Below the pieces are notes generated by a model. That model ran no database searches, was not told where the DNA came from, and was given only the letters and a program-made list of their open reading frames with translations. The translations under genes were made by a program, and so were the position numbers. A stretch of DNA of 64,000 nt from NCBI GenBank assembly GCA_015680685.1, contig MNCI01004863.1, positions 98,187-162,186 on the forward strand, in the 5' to 3' direction. This stretch comes from Gnetum montanum (Eukaryota > Streptophyta > Gnetopsida > Gnetales > Gnetaceae). This document shows positions 50,004-63,228 of this stretch, in pieces; within the stretch, counting starts at the first letter, position 1; every line of letters starts with the position of its first letter.

Positions 50004-51130
50004 GAACCATGGGCCAACTACGACCTAATGATTAACTATGAAGCCAAGATCCAGGGAGAGCAACAAATCACCACCATATGTGTCATATATCCAAGATGAT
50101 CTATACATCTACAAAAGAACCATGAAGTGTATCGTGTTCAACATGAACCCTACCAACCAAGATTCATTCAAGGGTATTAGCGATCATGAGATCTGACTAT
50201 GCCTTACCACGGTACATCAACTACAAGAAATATTGGTAAAACACCGATCTAAATAACTCTTACCCATCTTATATTATTGTTAGAATGTAATGGATTTAGG
50301 TCATCATTAAGTTCCTTGTAGAAGGTTAGTAACCATGACTAAGTTGATTTGGTCTTATTTGAAAATTGATATCCTATATACCTTACCCTTATAAACATGG
50401 CAATACTCATATTACCTAGAACATATGTATTGGTAAATTTAAGGGATTCAACCTAGTGACGATTATCTCATCCCTGCTCAACTAATAAGATTCATTAGTA
50501 AGAGATTCATACAAAAAATAGTACTTAAGGGGTAAGGTTGGGATGTCTTGCTTATCCTTAATACCTAGGACATAATCTTAATGCCAGAGTTAAGATTATA
50601 TCATACTCACTAAATCATAAGGTAAAAATATTATGTTTTACGTTCAAGGATTGGGATATCATTTATAATTATCAAAGTCATCTAGAAGTCACCATTTTAT
50701 CTATGTATCACCCTAGGAATACCCATTTGGCAAAATAAGCTATTTTGTTCCTTTAAAATCTTGAAAGTTCAAATTAGATTTAAGACCTTAAAACCATGTC
50801 CACTAGGTAGTACTCCTTGAGACGATATAAATTCTGTCCCAAATGGACTTACAGCGTGGGAGATATTGTCATTTTAATTTTTTTGTTATGCATGCATTAT
50901 GAAAAATACTAAATTATTAAATGAAACACTATTAAGTTATTCATTAATCATTATTTGAAAAAACAAGAGGTTGCAGAACCCCAACCCCAAATAATTTAAA
51001 AATATAAATATATATAAAATTTAAAAAATTAAACAAAATAAATAATAAAAATTAAACAAGCTGGAGGTTGCAGGTTGAAACACCGACGGGAAATTTATTT
51101 TAAATGTATATTTAAAAAAAAAAATTGGCC
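50004..51130. other. Element X 5' interior, unassigned
   Basis: A short open stretch lies near 50030-50200, but no domain is recognised. The rest is AT-rich with no gene signal. Confidence 0.4.
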
Positions 51131-51560
51131 TTGACCCTAAGCCTAAGGGTTAGAGCCCACGAAGCAACGCCACTGTATGAGGCCCCGCAGCCGTGCAGCA
51201 TCACCATGACGGCTACTCAGCCAGCTTTGCCGCCAAAAGATGGGCCCTGCCGCAAAGAAAATAAATGAATAGTAAAATCATAATTAAAAAAAAAAAAACC
51301 TTTCGTGAGGGCCGTGCTTGTCCATGTGGGACACACTAGCCCTGCAACATGTGCCCAAACCCTCCTCCCTGCCATAACAATCATGGATGGCAACAACATA
51401 ACATTAGAAGATGAAGATGATGATGCTGACAGTCGCCAGCACCATGACCATGACCATGAGCGTCGCTGCGTTGTCAAAACCCTGCACCGTGCCATGAGAA
51501 ACCCTCATCCACCGTCGCTACGCTGCCGTTGATGCCTACGCTGTCACCGAAATATCTGCT
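51130..51560 (+). other. GC-rich island, unassigned, inside element X
   Basis: This segment is much richer in G+C than its flanks. It contains a 75-codon frame (51305-51532) with an acidic run and a His/Asp run (HHDHDHERR). It may be remnant host exon or 5' UTR sequence carried with the gene copy. No homology is claimed. Confidence 0.35.
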
Positions 51561-51647
51561 AGAAATTTCGGCAGTCTATGGTGTCTGTGAGCATTGCGAC
51601 ATTGAGAGCACGCTGAAAGGGCCGTGGACGCCATTGTATTTTGCCTT

Positions 51648-51845
51648 CATGGAGCACCACAGGCACCATGGAATCCTATCTCCACAGAGCTCTATGGACA
51701 CTATAGAATCCTGCCTCCACGGAGCTCCATAGACACCATGGACATCATGGAATCCTACCTTCATAGAGCTCTGTAGACACCATGGGCACCATGGAATCCT
51801 GCCTTCCACAGAGCTCCACGGACATGGTAGAATCTTGCCTCCCAT
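51648..51845 (+). repeat. Tandem repeat, four units of about 47-56 bp
   Basis: Units follow the pattern caccatggaatcctgcctcc then acagagctccatagacac. They differ by small indels and substitutions. Confidence 0.8.
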
Positions 51846-52779
51846 CAACTATAAAATTTTGTTAGTTAATAGGAAAATTTGAAAACACCAACAAAATAAG
51901 CAATAAGATTAAATTTAAAACATGGAAAAAAAATTTCAATAAAGAATTAGCCCCTTTGGTGGGAATGAAAATAAGAATTTCATAATGAAGCATGTTCACC
52001 TTGGAGTAGTGTTGAGATGGGTGACCTCTTAGGAAGTTCGAAAAACATAAAACTTTTTGCAACTTAAAAAAAAACCATAAATTGTGACTTTGGAGTTCAT
52101 TTTTAATGAAACAAAAGTCATTTCCTATAAATTTGAACCATCCAAATGTAATGGTGAAGTTAGATATTCCCCATGAAACTTTGAAAATTAGTTTTTACCC
52201 CTTGCCCAACTTAGTGCCTCAAGACCCTTAAAAAGCTTAATTTTAGCATAGCTTGGGCATATGATGTCCATTTTTAACATATGAATAGTCATTTTCAACA
52301 TTTTTCACCCTTCTAAAATTAATGGTGAGGTCAGATTTATCATCTAGGTACATGATAATTCAATGATATCATAAACTATGGCTTAAAAGACTACAACTTA
52401 GGGTGACTAATCATGCCTAACAATTTAATTGTTAAGACTAATAAATTTAATCCTTTGGGCCTTAAGATTAAGTGCTTAGCCTTTGTAGATAGCCTTAAGA
52501 TTACTAATCCCTGGTGTATCATTAGTTACACTAGTGGACTCAATATCTTAAGGGGGATAGAAAAGTTGCTAAAAAGTCTAGGTAATGTAGCTAGTTATTA
52601 TCAACAAGATTAGTTGGAATATCAGTTAATTAGTTGGACAACTAGAATGGTCAAGAAGAGGTATATCAATTCGTCTTGCAATCAAATTATACTACAAAAC
52701 AACATGAAGAGTCACAATCTTGTTCCGTCAAGTTGTATGATACCCATAAAGAATAATGATCCAGGAGAGAATCCAAGAA

Positions 52780-53850
52780 TAAGAATAAAAGTGGCAACAT
52801 ATAATGTGCTTGCAAGGTTCCTAGCCAATGAGAGACAACATCCGCTATGTCCACCATAGGGCTTGGATTAGCATGAGTATTGATACCCACTCATCTTAGT
52901 AGAGTTACAAGATTTGGATGCTAATGTCTTGTGCCTACAAGAAGTATTTCCTTGAGAATTTCTCTACCAATTCCAACCAAACTTGGTGAAAATGGGATAC
53001 ATAGGTATTTATAAGCAAAAAGGTTCCTGTGGAAGTTCTTGTTTTGAGCCATATAGGTTAGCCTATTGCAGAAATCACAACATGGATGGTTACGTAATCT
53101 TTTATAAAGAAGCCAAGTTTTAAATTAGTACAAAGATTTGAATGGAGCTTAGAAGATATGATTTTTGAAATTCTAGAACTTCAATTCATTAGAAAGAAAG
53201 GATAGTTAAGGTTCTAGAGAAGCACATTTCTTTGGCAGTGATACTAAAAATTGAGTTATCAGAAAGATATGTATGCATGATTAACACATTTAATTGCCAA
53301 ATCAACATGTTCAGGTGTTAGACTATGCTAAGGAGCATACTTGATCAAGCAAATAGAAGAACGTTTGAAGAATAAGTTATTCCTAAGACATATTGATTCA
53401 ATGCCAATTATCCTTTGTGAAGACTTCAATGCAAAAGTTGGAAGTAGTGTTTATCAATTCTTAAACTATGCATGCTAATCCTTGGAAGATGAACCCAATT
53501 TGAAGAAGATGTTTCCATCAATGTAACATGCAATTCCATTGGCTAGTGCATATTTGTCTTATTTCAAATCTTCAATAGATAAATCAAATTCCAAAATTTG
53601 GGAACAAATGTTGTTGATGAATAACAATCATCAAGAACCATAGTTCAATAATTACTGTGGCATGATTAATGAATATGGGTCAATAATATTCTTCATTGAG
53701 ACCCTAGATTATATTTGGTACAATGTCCAATTCTTCTAGGTTACCAAGTTATTAGAGTTAATTTCTAAAGAAGAAGTTGAGTAGAATCAAGATCAAGCCT
53801 TGCTATCTCGAACAAGACCATACGATCATATATAACTTATGGTAGAATTA
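52780..53850 (+). pseudogene. Intronless CCR4-like (EEP nuclease family) retrocopy
   Basis: Family motifs occur in order and at normal spacing: IKVATYNVLARF (about 52785), CPP, VLCLQEVF with the metal-binding Glu (about 52926-52949), DGYVIFYKEAKF (about 53083-53118), LCEDFNAKVGSSVYQFLNY with DFN (about 53411-53467), ETLDYIWYN (about 53699-53725) and YDHI in place of SDH (about 53821-53832). This is the CCR4/nocturnin/Angel endonuclease-exonuclease-phosphatase fold, which acts as a poly(A) deadenylase or related nuclease. No introns separate the motifs, although plant members usually have several, so a processed copy is likely. In-frame stops and frameshifts make it non-coding. It lies between the LTRs of element X. 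Confidence 0.75.
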
Positions 53851-54340
53851 CAACTATTTCCATTAATTCCTAAGGTTGATCAAGATCAGGAAGTATCTTA
53901 ACCTTACTTTTATTTATGATTTTCATAATTTTCTTTATTATTTAATTTATATTTAGTTAGATAAGTAAAACTTCTATGATAATACACTGATAATACAAGT
54001 TGAGAATAAGGATTTTCCCTACCTTGACTTGAATAATCGGATATGAGTTGCACTTTGTATGATCCTAGTTAGGACTGGTGATTGGTGGTTAGTAGATCCC
54101 TAACTCAAATCTTGTCATTATCTTACAAAATTAGGTAATTATTGATAAAATAATATTTAATACTTATATATATATTCTTCTCACATATATTTTGTTTACG
54201 AAATATGCAAGAAACAACTTCAAGCCCAAAGAAGAAATCAAATTATTTGAGGATAGGGTCATAAAAGAAAGCATTGGAGCTAGAAAAAGATAGTGAACAT
54301 GGACCTCTTTGAGAATGAGCAAAACTTAATGGAGGTGGAT

Positions 54341-54722
54341 TGTAATGTCCCCTTTCCCAAATGTTGCTACTACATAACAAAGATGGTGTCTCTTCATAAC
54401 AAGTGTTATCATTATCATAACAAGACCCAAAAGGAGAGTTATAATTAAGACTCAAAAGGGCATGTTGTAATAATAGACATGTCTCTTGAGGTGACCTTTG
54501 GGGGTTTGACCTAAGGCATTTATACACGAACATATAGGTCATGTTAGCATAGAGTTATAGAGCCAGTAAAGGTGAGTAATGAGTGTTGTGTAAAGTAGGA
54601 TAGGAAGGGGACTAGCCATCCCATTTGCCCAGTTGTAGGCCTAACCATGGTGGTAGTGTTAGATTGCCTCTAAGGGATAGATGTCAAAAAAAGAAAATCC
54701 CAAGGAACACTCTCAGAGCATT
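54341..54722 (+). repeat. Element X 3' LTR (matching part)
   Basis: It begins TGTAATGTCCCC after a PPT-like run. It matches the 5' LTR until gaacactctcagagca, then diverges. Confidence 0.75.
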
Positions 54723-55476
54723 CTCTAAATTGTGATTGTGTGTGTTCCATGTAGTTTAGGTGTGTTTTATGTGTTATGTATTATTTTTTCTTTTTCAAGG
54801 ACAAGAGAAGATAATTGGAGTTGTAGTTGGCTTATTGAGATTTTTAAGAAGAAGTTTTAATTTTGAAATTTCTATCCTAGAAGATGTCTCTACACAAGAT
54901 AATATATCTCATCTAAAAGATAGACATCTCCAATGAGGATAGAAATATGTTGAGGAAGATAGGTGTCTCCTATGTTCACTGCACTTGAGGATAGACATGT
55001 ACATCTATCCTCTAAAGCAAAGACATCTTCTCTAAAGCAAATACATATTCCATGACTACAAGATGTTTATTATGTTGGTAAAAATGGACATAAATTTGTA
55101 TTTTGGGCATCAAAAGATTCTCAAAAGTTTATAAATAGGTATCAAGGCCTTTTATTTTGGGAGAGGGGAGTCTAGAAAATTGAGAGTGTGAGATGAAAGA
55201 AAGAGAAAGAGAGAGTCGTGAAAAAAGAGTGATATGGAGTTCTCATTGAGCTTCCATGATGTAAGGTTTTATAATCATTTTGTATGTGAGTGTGAATTTT
55301 TTGTATGATATTCTTGAGCTCTTTTCTATCCTAGACTTTAACTTCCAAATTTATATTTCCTTATCATTTTATAACAAGAATAAAGATTTGTTTATTTCCT
55401 GTCTTATATGGATGTGCAATTTTGAAGGCTTAAGTTATAATTTTAGGTTATTAAAGCTTGGTCCTCACCATAGCCA
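54723..55476 (+). repeat. LTR-like segment with AGATGTCT motifs
   Basis: Repeats of agatgtct/agacatct (54890-55080), a tttataaatagg TATA-like site (55129-55140), a GA-rich leader (55190-55215) and an aataaag signal (55379) give it LTR character. It fills the gap between the X 3' LTR and the resumption of A0 integrase. Boundaries are not fixed. Confidence 0.4.
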
Positions 55477-55800
55477 TTGAATATATCTTTGACCTAGGCC
55501 TACCTGTAGCATCATAAAAATGATTAATGAATCTAAATGTGCTAGATGAAAATCACATTATTTTTCTTATGCACAATAAATCCCATAAATTCTACAATAA
55601 GAAGGGACATGGTATGAATATTAGATGCCTAGAACTAAAACCATGGGACAAGGTTTGGTACTATAACCATGTCATATGCCTTGATACATGAAATTTTAAA
55701 GACTTTGGAAGGAACCCTATATTGTTGATGAAGTATATAAATCAAGCATCTTAATGATCTACCATCATTCAAACCCATAGAAGTTTATATTAGTCAATAT
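55477..55800 (+). pseudogene. A0 integrase C-terminal fragment
   Basis: MNLNVLDENHIIFLMHNKSH and KFYNKKGHGMNIRCLELKPW match A2 integrase C-terminus (NLNVLDENKLVALSLNEVHK). About 430 bp of core present in A2 is absent between this and 49565, so a deletion accompanied the insertions. Confidence 0.75.
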
Positions 55801-57869
55801 ACAATAAATAAAACCCATGGAAGCCATAACAATCTTAATCACTATAAACATTGTTGCCTACTCCATCTTTTTTTATCTTCTCTTTAGATCTTATAAGTGG
55901 GGGAGATATCTCCATTTAATTCAAGATTTAATTAACATTTTTACTTTTTTCATTTACAATTTTTTGGTCATTATTCTATTTTGTAAAATTTTCTAAATTA
56001 TTTTTTATTTTCAATTATTTTGATTTTTTTTCGTTTCTTGCTATTTTTCTATTTCTTCATAATTTTCTATTTTCTTGGATCATTTACTTTATATGTTATG
56101 AATATTATTTTTATATTTTTGTTACTCAAATTATCAATCATGATTTAAGAACCAAAACCATGTATTTAAATTTTATCATATAGAAAAATGCTATAGAAGG
56201 AATGATTGCACATGACATTAATATCTCATCATTCATCCCTTTATTTTTATAAATAAAAGATCCTTGTCATGGGAATAATATTATTCCTATCACATTAAAA
56301 ATTTTAATTGATTCGTGACCACTATACTTTGAAGAAAGAAGGAAGGATCAAAAGGATATGTATAGTGATGTGGTACTAAGAAGATTTGTTGATTCTTTGA
56401 ACTCTCATATTGGATTCCACTAGTCCCACACTGATACATTACCTCTCATATTTTTATTATTTTTGAGAAACATCATTTGAGATCATTTTTTCTCTTGCTA
56501 TGTCACTAGAAAGACATGTTACCTATGTCTGAAGATAGGCTATTTCCTAGAATCCTATGATCCCATGAACTAGTTCCACTATGTGACTAGAAAGACATGT
56601 GATCCATGTATAAAGGTGCTTCTCTAATGAGATTAGCATTACTTATGAGGCTAGAATGATAGAAGATCCATGTCTAAAGATTATCCTCTAACTAATTGTC
56701 AAGGCACATAAGCTAAACATTGTTAATTAATTAATTATTTTTAGAAATATCTAATATTTTGTTTCTTCATTTTCTTGTTGAGTGATAATGTCTTCATATG
56801 GTAGTTAGTGATCTCATGGTGGTGGACTCAAGAAGAAGCAATGTGATGTCACTAGTACTAGTTGGGCTTGATTTGAAATCTTTACAAATAGGTATAATGA
56901 TGATCTTAACCATACATCAAATGTGGGATCCACTATGACCATGGTAAAGTATCTCATGTTCTGATTCTACAATCCCTACTTAATCCATCTCATCTTGTGA
57001 AAAGATGTAGTGGAAATAAGATCCCTTTTTACTTCTAAAATATTGAGATGAAGCTTTAATATTTACCTTAAATATTTATCATGAGTAGTGGCTTTCTTAT
57101 AGTTCTATAGACCATGACTCGTGATGGACTTATGATATTAACCATGACCTTATGGTCTAACTCCAAGATTAGGACTTCAACCATGGGTTATTTTTGGGTT
57201 ATGGCCAAGTCGTGATTGACACAAAATATATTAAATTTCTACCCTAGTATCCTTTGGATTTTTATCATGAAGATGAGTCATGCTTGACTTGTGTTGTAAT
57301 ATCATAACTCATGGTGAAGTTATGGTGAATTAAAATAAAGGTTTTTTTCTTATCTACAAGATCATGAATTAAGGTGAGACTATGTTCAATATTCTATAAA
57401 TATCACAAGTCATGGTTAAAGGACACTAAAATAGACCCTAAAATGATGTCAAAATTGAGCATGAATAGTGTTGCATGGGTAGAGTATGAAGAGAACAATC
57501 TAGTAGTAACAAATGATGTCCAAAATGGTTATGATTTAGAGTCCTTCTATTCACATCAAGTGTTGAATAAATTTTTAGTAGAAATTTGTCTACTTAGCTC
57601 CAATGGGTTTTTGGATGGCCTAGAAACCCCTCCTTTATCTTAGAGTAGCTTTAAAACCTACAACAAAAACTTAGCAAGTAATAATAGTGGAGATTAATCT
57701 CCAACAAGATCTTCTTATTCTTTCTTCTCTTAAATGATAATGAAAATGACATAAAATTAAAACAAGATTGAACTTGATCAAAATAATGAAATCTTAGAAT
57801 GAAAATATGATCTAGGGACACATCTTCAAAGCCCCTTTTTCATCCCTATAGGTGATTGATTACAAGTTT
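55801..57869. other. AT-rich remnant, probably post-pol A0 sequence
   Basis: No domain is recognised. ctagaaagacatgt phrases repeat at 56507-56520 and 56586-56600. An 89-codon frame at 57374-57643 (MRLCSIFYKYHKSW...) is open but unidentified. Confidence 0.4.
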
Positions 57870-58680
57870 CGAAAAGCTAAGAAGATGTCTTAGAGATAAG
57901 AGAGATATCTTAGCTAAGAACTAGGCACATAGGAGACATTTTAATTGTAGAGGAGACATATTGTTTAAGATGGAGACATCTTGTTTTGTAGGGATATGTC
58001 TCTTCCAAACAAAAGATGTCTCTTGGGAGATATCTTGCCCTAGAAGAAGATGTCTTACCCCAATAGGGGATCTTTTTCATAGCCTAAATATGTCTTCTCT
58101 AAGAGCTTGAATTGATAGAGAAACATCTTACCAAGCCTATAGATGTTCCATATGACTAAGGAAAGTTCTAAGTTGGCAGTTTGAAGTTGGAAAATAGTCA
58201 AAAAAGATAAGAATTAGATGGAAACAACTAGGAATATTCAAGTTGTTCATTCAAAAGGTTTTCCTAGGATTTTTTCTTCAATTTAATAAATATTATTATG
58301 TGTTTTCATGTTTTTTCATGAGATGAAATGAATATTGAGCAACTAAGATTTAGAAGAGAGATTACATGAGTTTATGTTTATCTTTGTGGTCAATTGTATA
58401 TGTTTGGCCATTATAACTCTCTATAGATGTTGGATCTTAGTCCTATGCTATGGAAGAGATTTAGTACAATTTTACCTTCAACTGAGGTCAATCGTTATAT
58501 GGTTGTAAAGTGATTTGTGATGTTTTGTGAGTTGTGGAATTACTATAATTATAAGTTTTTAAAAATTAATTGAAGATAGCAATTTTTTTTATTTTCTAGC
58601 AAATAAATTATCTTCATACATTTTGAAATCGGTGTGTATTTAAAGGGTTAATGTAAAATAGAGTTACCCTACTCTAATGA
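57870..58680 (+). repeat. Element C 5' LTR, start uncertain
   Basis: It ends directly before the PBS TTGGTATCAAAG at 58681. It contains about ten agatgtct/agacatct-type motifs at 57880-58110. Confidence 0.5.
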
Positions 58681-58747
58681 TTGGTATCAAAGTGTTAGTT
58701 TAATTAGTAATTGAAGTTTGGTTTAGGAAGTTTTATGTTAATTTCAG

Positions 58748-60075
58748 ATGGCTCCTATGAAGAAACAATTTCAACTCATGAATAGAAACATGAAGAGCAT
58801 AAAATGTACCTTTTGATTGATGGTTTCACAATTGGATGAGATCAATGCCAAGGTAGAAAGAAATGTAGGTCCCAACCATATTTAGATGCATGATGATGAA
58901 AAAGTTTCTAAGCTTGATGGAGGGAGAATAGATAAGCATGAAGAACATTCTAGATATGGAAGTGTGGGTACCCATTAACCTAGGATTATAATGAGAGAAA
59001 ATCCAAATCCTCATGTTAGAGTTCCAAGTTTTTCATCACTAGAATCTACTTCCTGTCATGGAAAGCTTGATTATGAAGATGAAGTATGCCTTGCTAGAGT
59101 ATTTTGAAATGCTTCTAGACTTTCATATGTGGAATTGAAGATCTTGAATAGTGTAGATGGCACCAATGGTTTTGCTAGTTGGATGAAAATACTTGATAAG
59201 AATTTTGAATTGGAAGGGTTACCAAATCAATTGAGGATACCAATTGCTCAATTCATATTAGAAGATATGACTTTAGCTTGTGAGAAAAGAAGTCTCAATG
59301 CTATGAGAGGAAAAATGGTCAACCTATCAAGGATTGGAATCTAATGAAATATAGTTTGAGAAGAAAATTTAAATAGTCTCGGTAAAGGAAAGAGATAATC
59401 ATGAAATTAAAATTCCTTAAAAAGGTGACAAAGATATCAAGAATTTTTACATTGAATTTTGTGAACTATTCCACCAAACTAAGGTAAACTTAGAGAAATA
59501 TGAATAGGCTTCAATCTTTCTTGGAGGTCTCAAAATAACCTTTTAGTAGGATTTGTCATTCTATGAACCAAAGAATCTTGATGATGCTTATAATTTAGCA
59601 CTCAAGATGAAAATGAAACTCAATGGATTTGGAAATAGCAGAAAACTAGCTTCAATGAAGAAGGACAAGGGATCCAAATTAGAGAAGGCATCCATGTCAA
59701 AATCTAAAGATAAAGATGGTAGCCATAATAAGAAGACAAAGAAGGATGATGAGAAGGGAACCTAAATTCATATCAAGTATTTGTGGAAATGATAGTTTTG
59801 AAGCCTCACATGTCAAGTATTAGGTCAAGAAGGTTCAAGGCAAGAGAGGTAATGATCAAGGTAGCAACACATCTAAGATTCAATGCTTCAAATGTGGAGA
59901 ATGGAGACACAAGAAATGGAAATATTCACTTCACAAGGTATCTAAGAGAAATAATATGCAAAACATGGAGGTGGAGGAGACATCTAGACAAGATCTTCAA
60001 AGAGGTAATCCTAATGCTTCCAAAATTAAGGAAGTTTCTACATTTATTTCTTGTGCATTTATGGAAAATTTAAAT
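58748..60075 (+). pseudogene. Element C gag
   Basis: It starts MAPMKKQFQLMNRNMKS. The core frame 59129-59344 has DGTNGFASWMKILDKNFELE. The Lys-rich frame 59553-59765 leads to a knuckle CFKCGEWRHKKW (about 59884-59919) whose last Cys is lost. Stops and frameshifts are present. Confidence 0.7.
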
Positions 60076-60089
60076 AGAAGAAATCATTA

Positions 60090-63000
60090 GTCAAGAAAAT
60101 TGTTATCCTAAATTGGAGCTAGTTGTTTACTTAGTGGGTAATGGATTTATATTTTGGTTGATGTGTAATCCAAAGAAAATGTTATTTCTTCTAGAGTAGT
60201 TGTTAGATTGGGTTTAGTGATAAATCCTCATCCTAGATCCTACAAGATACATTATTTATCAAGAGACTTCCCTTAAGAGATGAGAGAGTAATTTATCTTA
60301 AAATTTAAAATTGAAATTTATCATGATGTTGTTAAATGAAATGTATTACCAATTGATTATCCTAATGTAATTATTGGAAGGCCTTGGAATTTTGATAATG
60401 GTCCTTAATTTTATGAAGCAAAAAATGTGTGGAGTATAGGTAGATTTGGTGGAATTCATGAGTTGATTCCTATGAAAATAGAATAAGTGAGACTTAAAAG
60501 CTCACTTAATGCTTCCTTAATTCTTCTTAAAGAGAAGACAGACATTAAGGAACATGATAAAGCTACTTTTAGTTTTATGATTATATCCATTGTTGCTTTC
60601 AACCATGATGATGTGCATGTAGAACTTTTAACAAGTATGCTAGGCTTGAAGAAGCAATTTCCCAAGGTGTTCAAAGGGGAATTGGATGGACTACCACCAA
60701 TGAGGAATATTTAGTATTAAATTCACTTTTTCCTTGGAGCTAACATTCCAAATAAGAGAAAATATCAAATGTTAGTTAATCAGTAGGTTGAAGTGCAAAG
60801 GTAAGTAGAGGAGTTACTTACAAATGGTGTTATGAGGAAATCCATTTTACCTTGTATAGGTTTAGTAGTACGTGTGCCAAAGATTGATGGTGATTAATGG
60901 AGAATGTGAATTAATTCAAGAGTAGTGAACAAGATAACAGTGAGGTATAGGTTTCCTATGCCAATGATGGATGATATCCTTTATGTCCTTAACAATGCAG
61001 AAGTTTTTAGCAAAATTAATTTAAAGAGTTGATATCATCAAATTTAATCAAGCCTAGTAATGAATGGAAGATAATTTTAAAACACTAGATGGATTGTTTG
61101 AGTGATTGGTGATGCTATTTTGGCTAATAAAGGCACCTTCTACATTCTTGAAATTAAGGCATGATGTTCTCAAAGATTTAATTGGTAAGTGTTATATTAT
61201 CTTCTTTAATGATATTTTACTATACAACTCTAATGAGGAGGAGTATTTGGATCACTTGAGGAGGATGTGTCTTAAATTGGAGGAGGCATTTTTGGTGATC
61301 AATTTAAAGAAGAGTTATTTCTTCAAGAGGCAGATCACATCTTTGGGACATGTGATTTTTAAAAATCAAATTTGAATAGAAGCTATTAAGATGAGGACTA
61401 TTAGAGATTAGCCAACCCATAAAAATGTTGGGGAGGTAAGATCATTTTTTAATTTAGTATATTTTTATAGAAGATTCATAAAAATTTTCAGGGAATTTTA
61501 CTTTGCTTAAGAAGAACCAAGATTTTAGATGGAATGAGAAGATCTAAAGTAGCTTTGACTTATTGAAAGAAACAATAATGAGTGAAGCAATGCTTACAAT
61601 ACCAAATTTCCATAAGCTTTTTAAAGTGAAGATGAATGTAAGTGAATTTGGCATTAGAGGGGCGCTTTCACAAGAAGGTATTTCTATTGCTTGATTTTTA
61701 GAAAAATTGAATGAATCAAGGTAGAAATATAGCATATATGAGAAGGAGTTGTCTACTATTCTGCAAGCAATTAAGCATTGGAGACATTACTTATTGCCCA
61801 AGAAGGTTACCTTGATGAAGGATCATAAAGCACATCAATTCCTCAATTGCCAAAAAGAAGTTGAGTGATAAGAACTTAAAGAAAATGACATAATTAGAAG
61901 AGTTTAATATTTTACTCAACACAAGAGTGGACAGGCCAATGTGGTATTTGATGCATTATCTAGGATGCATCTGATGAATTTTAGCATGCCTCAAGTGAAA
62001 TGTATGAATTTTGATCTATGAACATGATTATGATTTTGGGCAGGTTTGGAGAAGCCTCAAGAAACCATTGTTAAGTTGAATAGACCAATGGAGGAACTAT
62101 CATATTCAAAATAAACTATTATTCAAGAATGGAAAGTTATGTACTTCCAATTGTGGATTTAGGAAAAATATTTGGATTCAAAAGCATTGTGATGACATGG
62201 AAGATCATATTGACATAGATAAAATATTGGAGCTTATGGGTAGGCACTATATTTAATTTAGAATGATATTTGAAGTTTCCAAATTTGTGAAGGAGTGTTT
62301 GACATGTCAAAAACTCAAAGGAGGTAAAGGAGTAGATGGATATTATATTCCTTTGCAAATTCTCAATGGTCCATGGGAAAGCATTTTAATAGACTTTGTG
62401 AGTGAGATTTAAAAGATCAAAAATGAAAATAATGATATCTTTATTATGGTGGATAGATTCTCAAAGATGGTACATTTCATTCCATACAAAGAGATGAGTG
62501 ATGCATCTCATGTTGCAACTTTGTTCTTCCATCATGTTGTGAAGTTGCATGGGATTACTTTTAATATTGTTAGTGATAAAGATTCCAAGTTTAGTAGTTA
62601 TTTTTGGAGGTCCCTTTGAAAAATTTTAGGAACAATGTTGAATTTCTCTGGTGCATATAATCCATAATTTAATGGTTAAATGAAAGTGGTTAATAAATCT
62701 TTGTTGGATATTTTAAGGTATTTGTATGATGAATAGCCTAATAGATGGGAAAATTTATTGTGTCATGATAAAGATTTCAACAATAATTCTTTTCATGTTG
62801 TTACTAATAAGATCTCATTCAAGATGAATTATGATTTTTATCCAAAGATTGTGGATAAAGTTAGGCACTTTGATGGAGAAGCTTAATTAAGTGTTAATTT
62901 TATGCAAGAGATGAAGGATCGTCATGCTCAAGTGAAGATAAATCTTAAGAGGAATGTTAAAGAGAGAGATATCAAAAGGAATGAGGGTAGGAGGAATCCT

Positions 63001-63228
63001 AAATTTGCTATTGGTGATCTTGTTTGGATGCACTTGAATAAGAAGAGATTGAGAGATGTCAACTTCTCAAAGTTGAAAGTCAGAAAGATGAGTCCTTTTA
63101 GGATAAAGGATAAAATTAATGATAATGCTTTTGAAATTGAATTACCAAATGACATGAATATGTATTTTACATTTAATGTTACAAATCGTATATGTTACCT
63201 TGAACCAGTAAATGATGAAACCATGTAG
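60090..63228 (+). pseudogene. Element C pol: protease remnant, RT, RNase H, integrase
   Basis: The protease end is visible as VIIGRPWNFDNGP (about 60370). RT (about 60640-61380) has FPKVFKGELDGLPPMRNI, then RFPMPMMDDILYVLNNAEVF; its active site reads FFNDILLY, so one catalytic Asp is lost. RNase H is near 61600-61960 (YEKELSTILQAIKHWRHYL-like). Integrase (62140-63228) has CLTCQKLKGG, GPWESILIDFV and VSDKDSKFSSYFW. A C-terminal barrel ends in IELPNDMNMYFTFNV. Many stops. Confidence 0.8.

Larger units (their letters stand above)
49566..54770 (+). mobile_element. Element X: LTR element carrying a host-gene retrocopy
   Basis: Two copies of a (T)GTAATGTCCC...-type LTR lie at 49566 to about 49995 and at 54341-54722. 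After the first, ccacatcagaaccatggg resembles an initiator-Met PBS (TGGTATCAGAGCC type). Before the second, caaaacttaatggaggtgga is a PPT-like run. The 4.3 kb interior lacks recognisable RT or integrase but contains an intronless CCR4-like gene copy. It interrupts A0 integrase. Confidence 0.65.
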
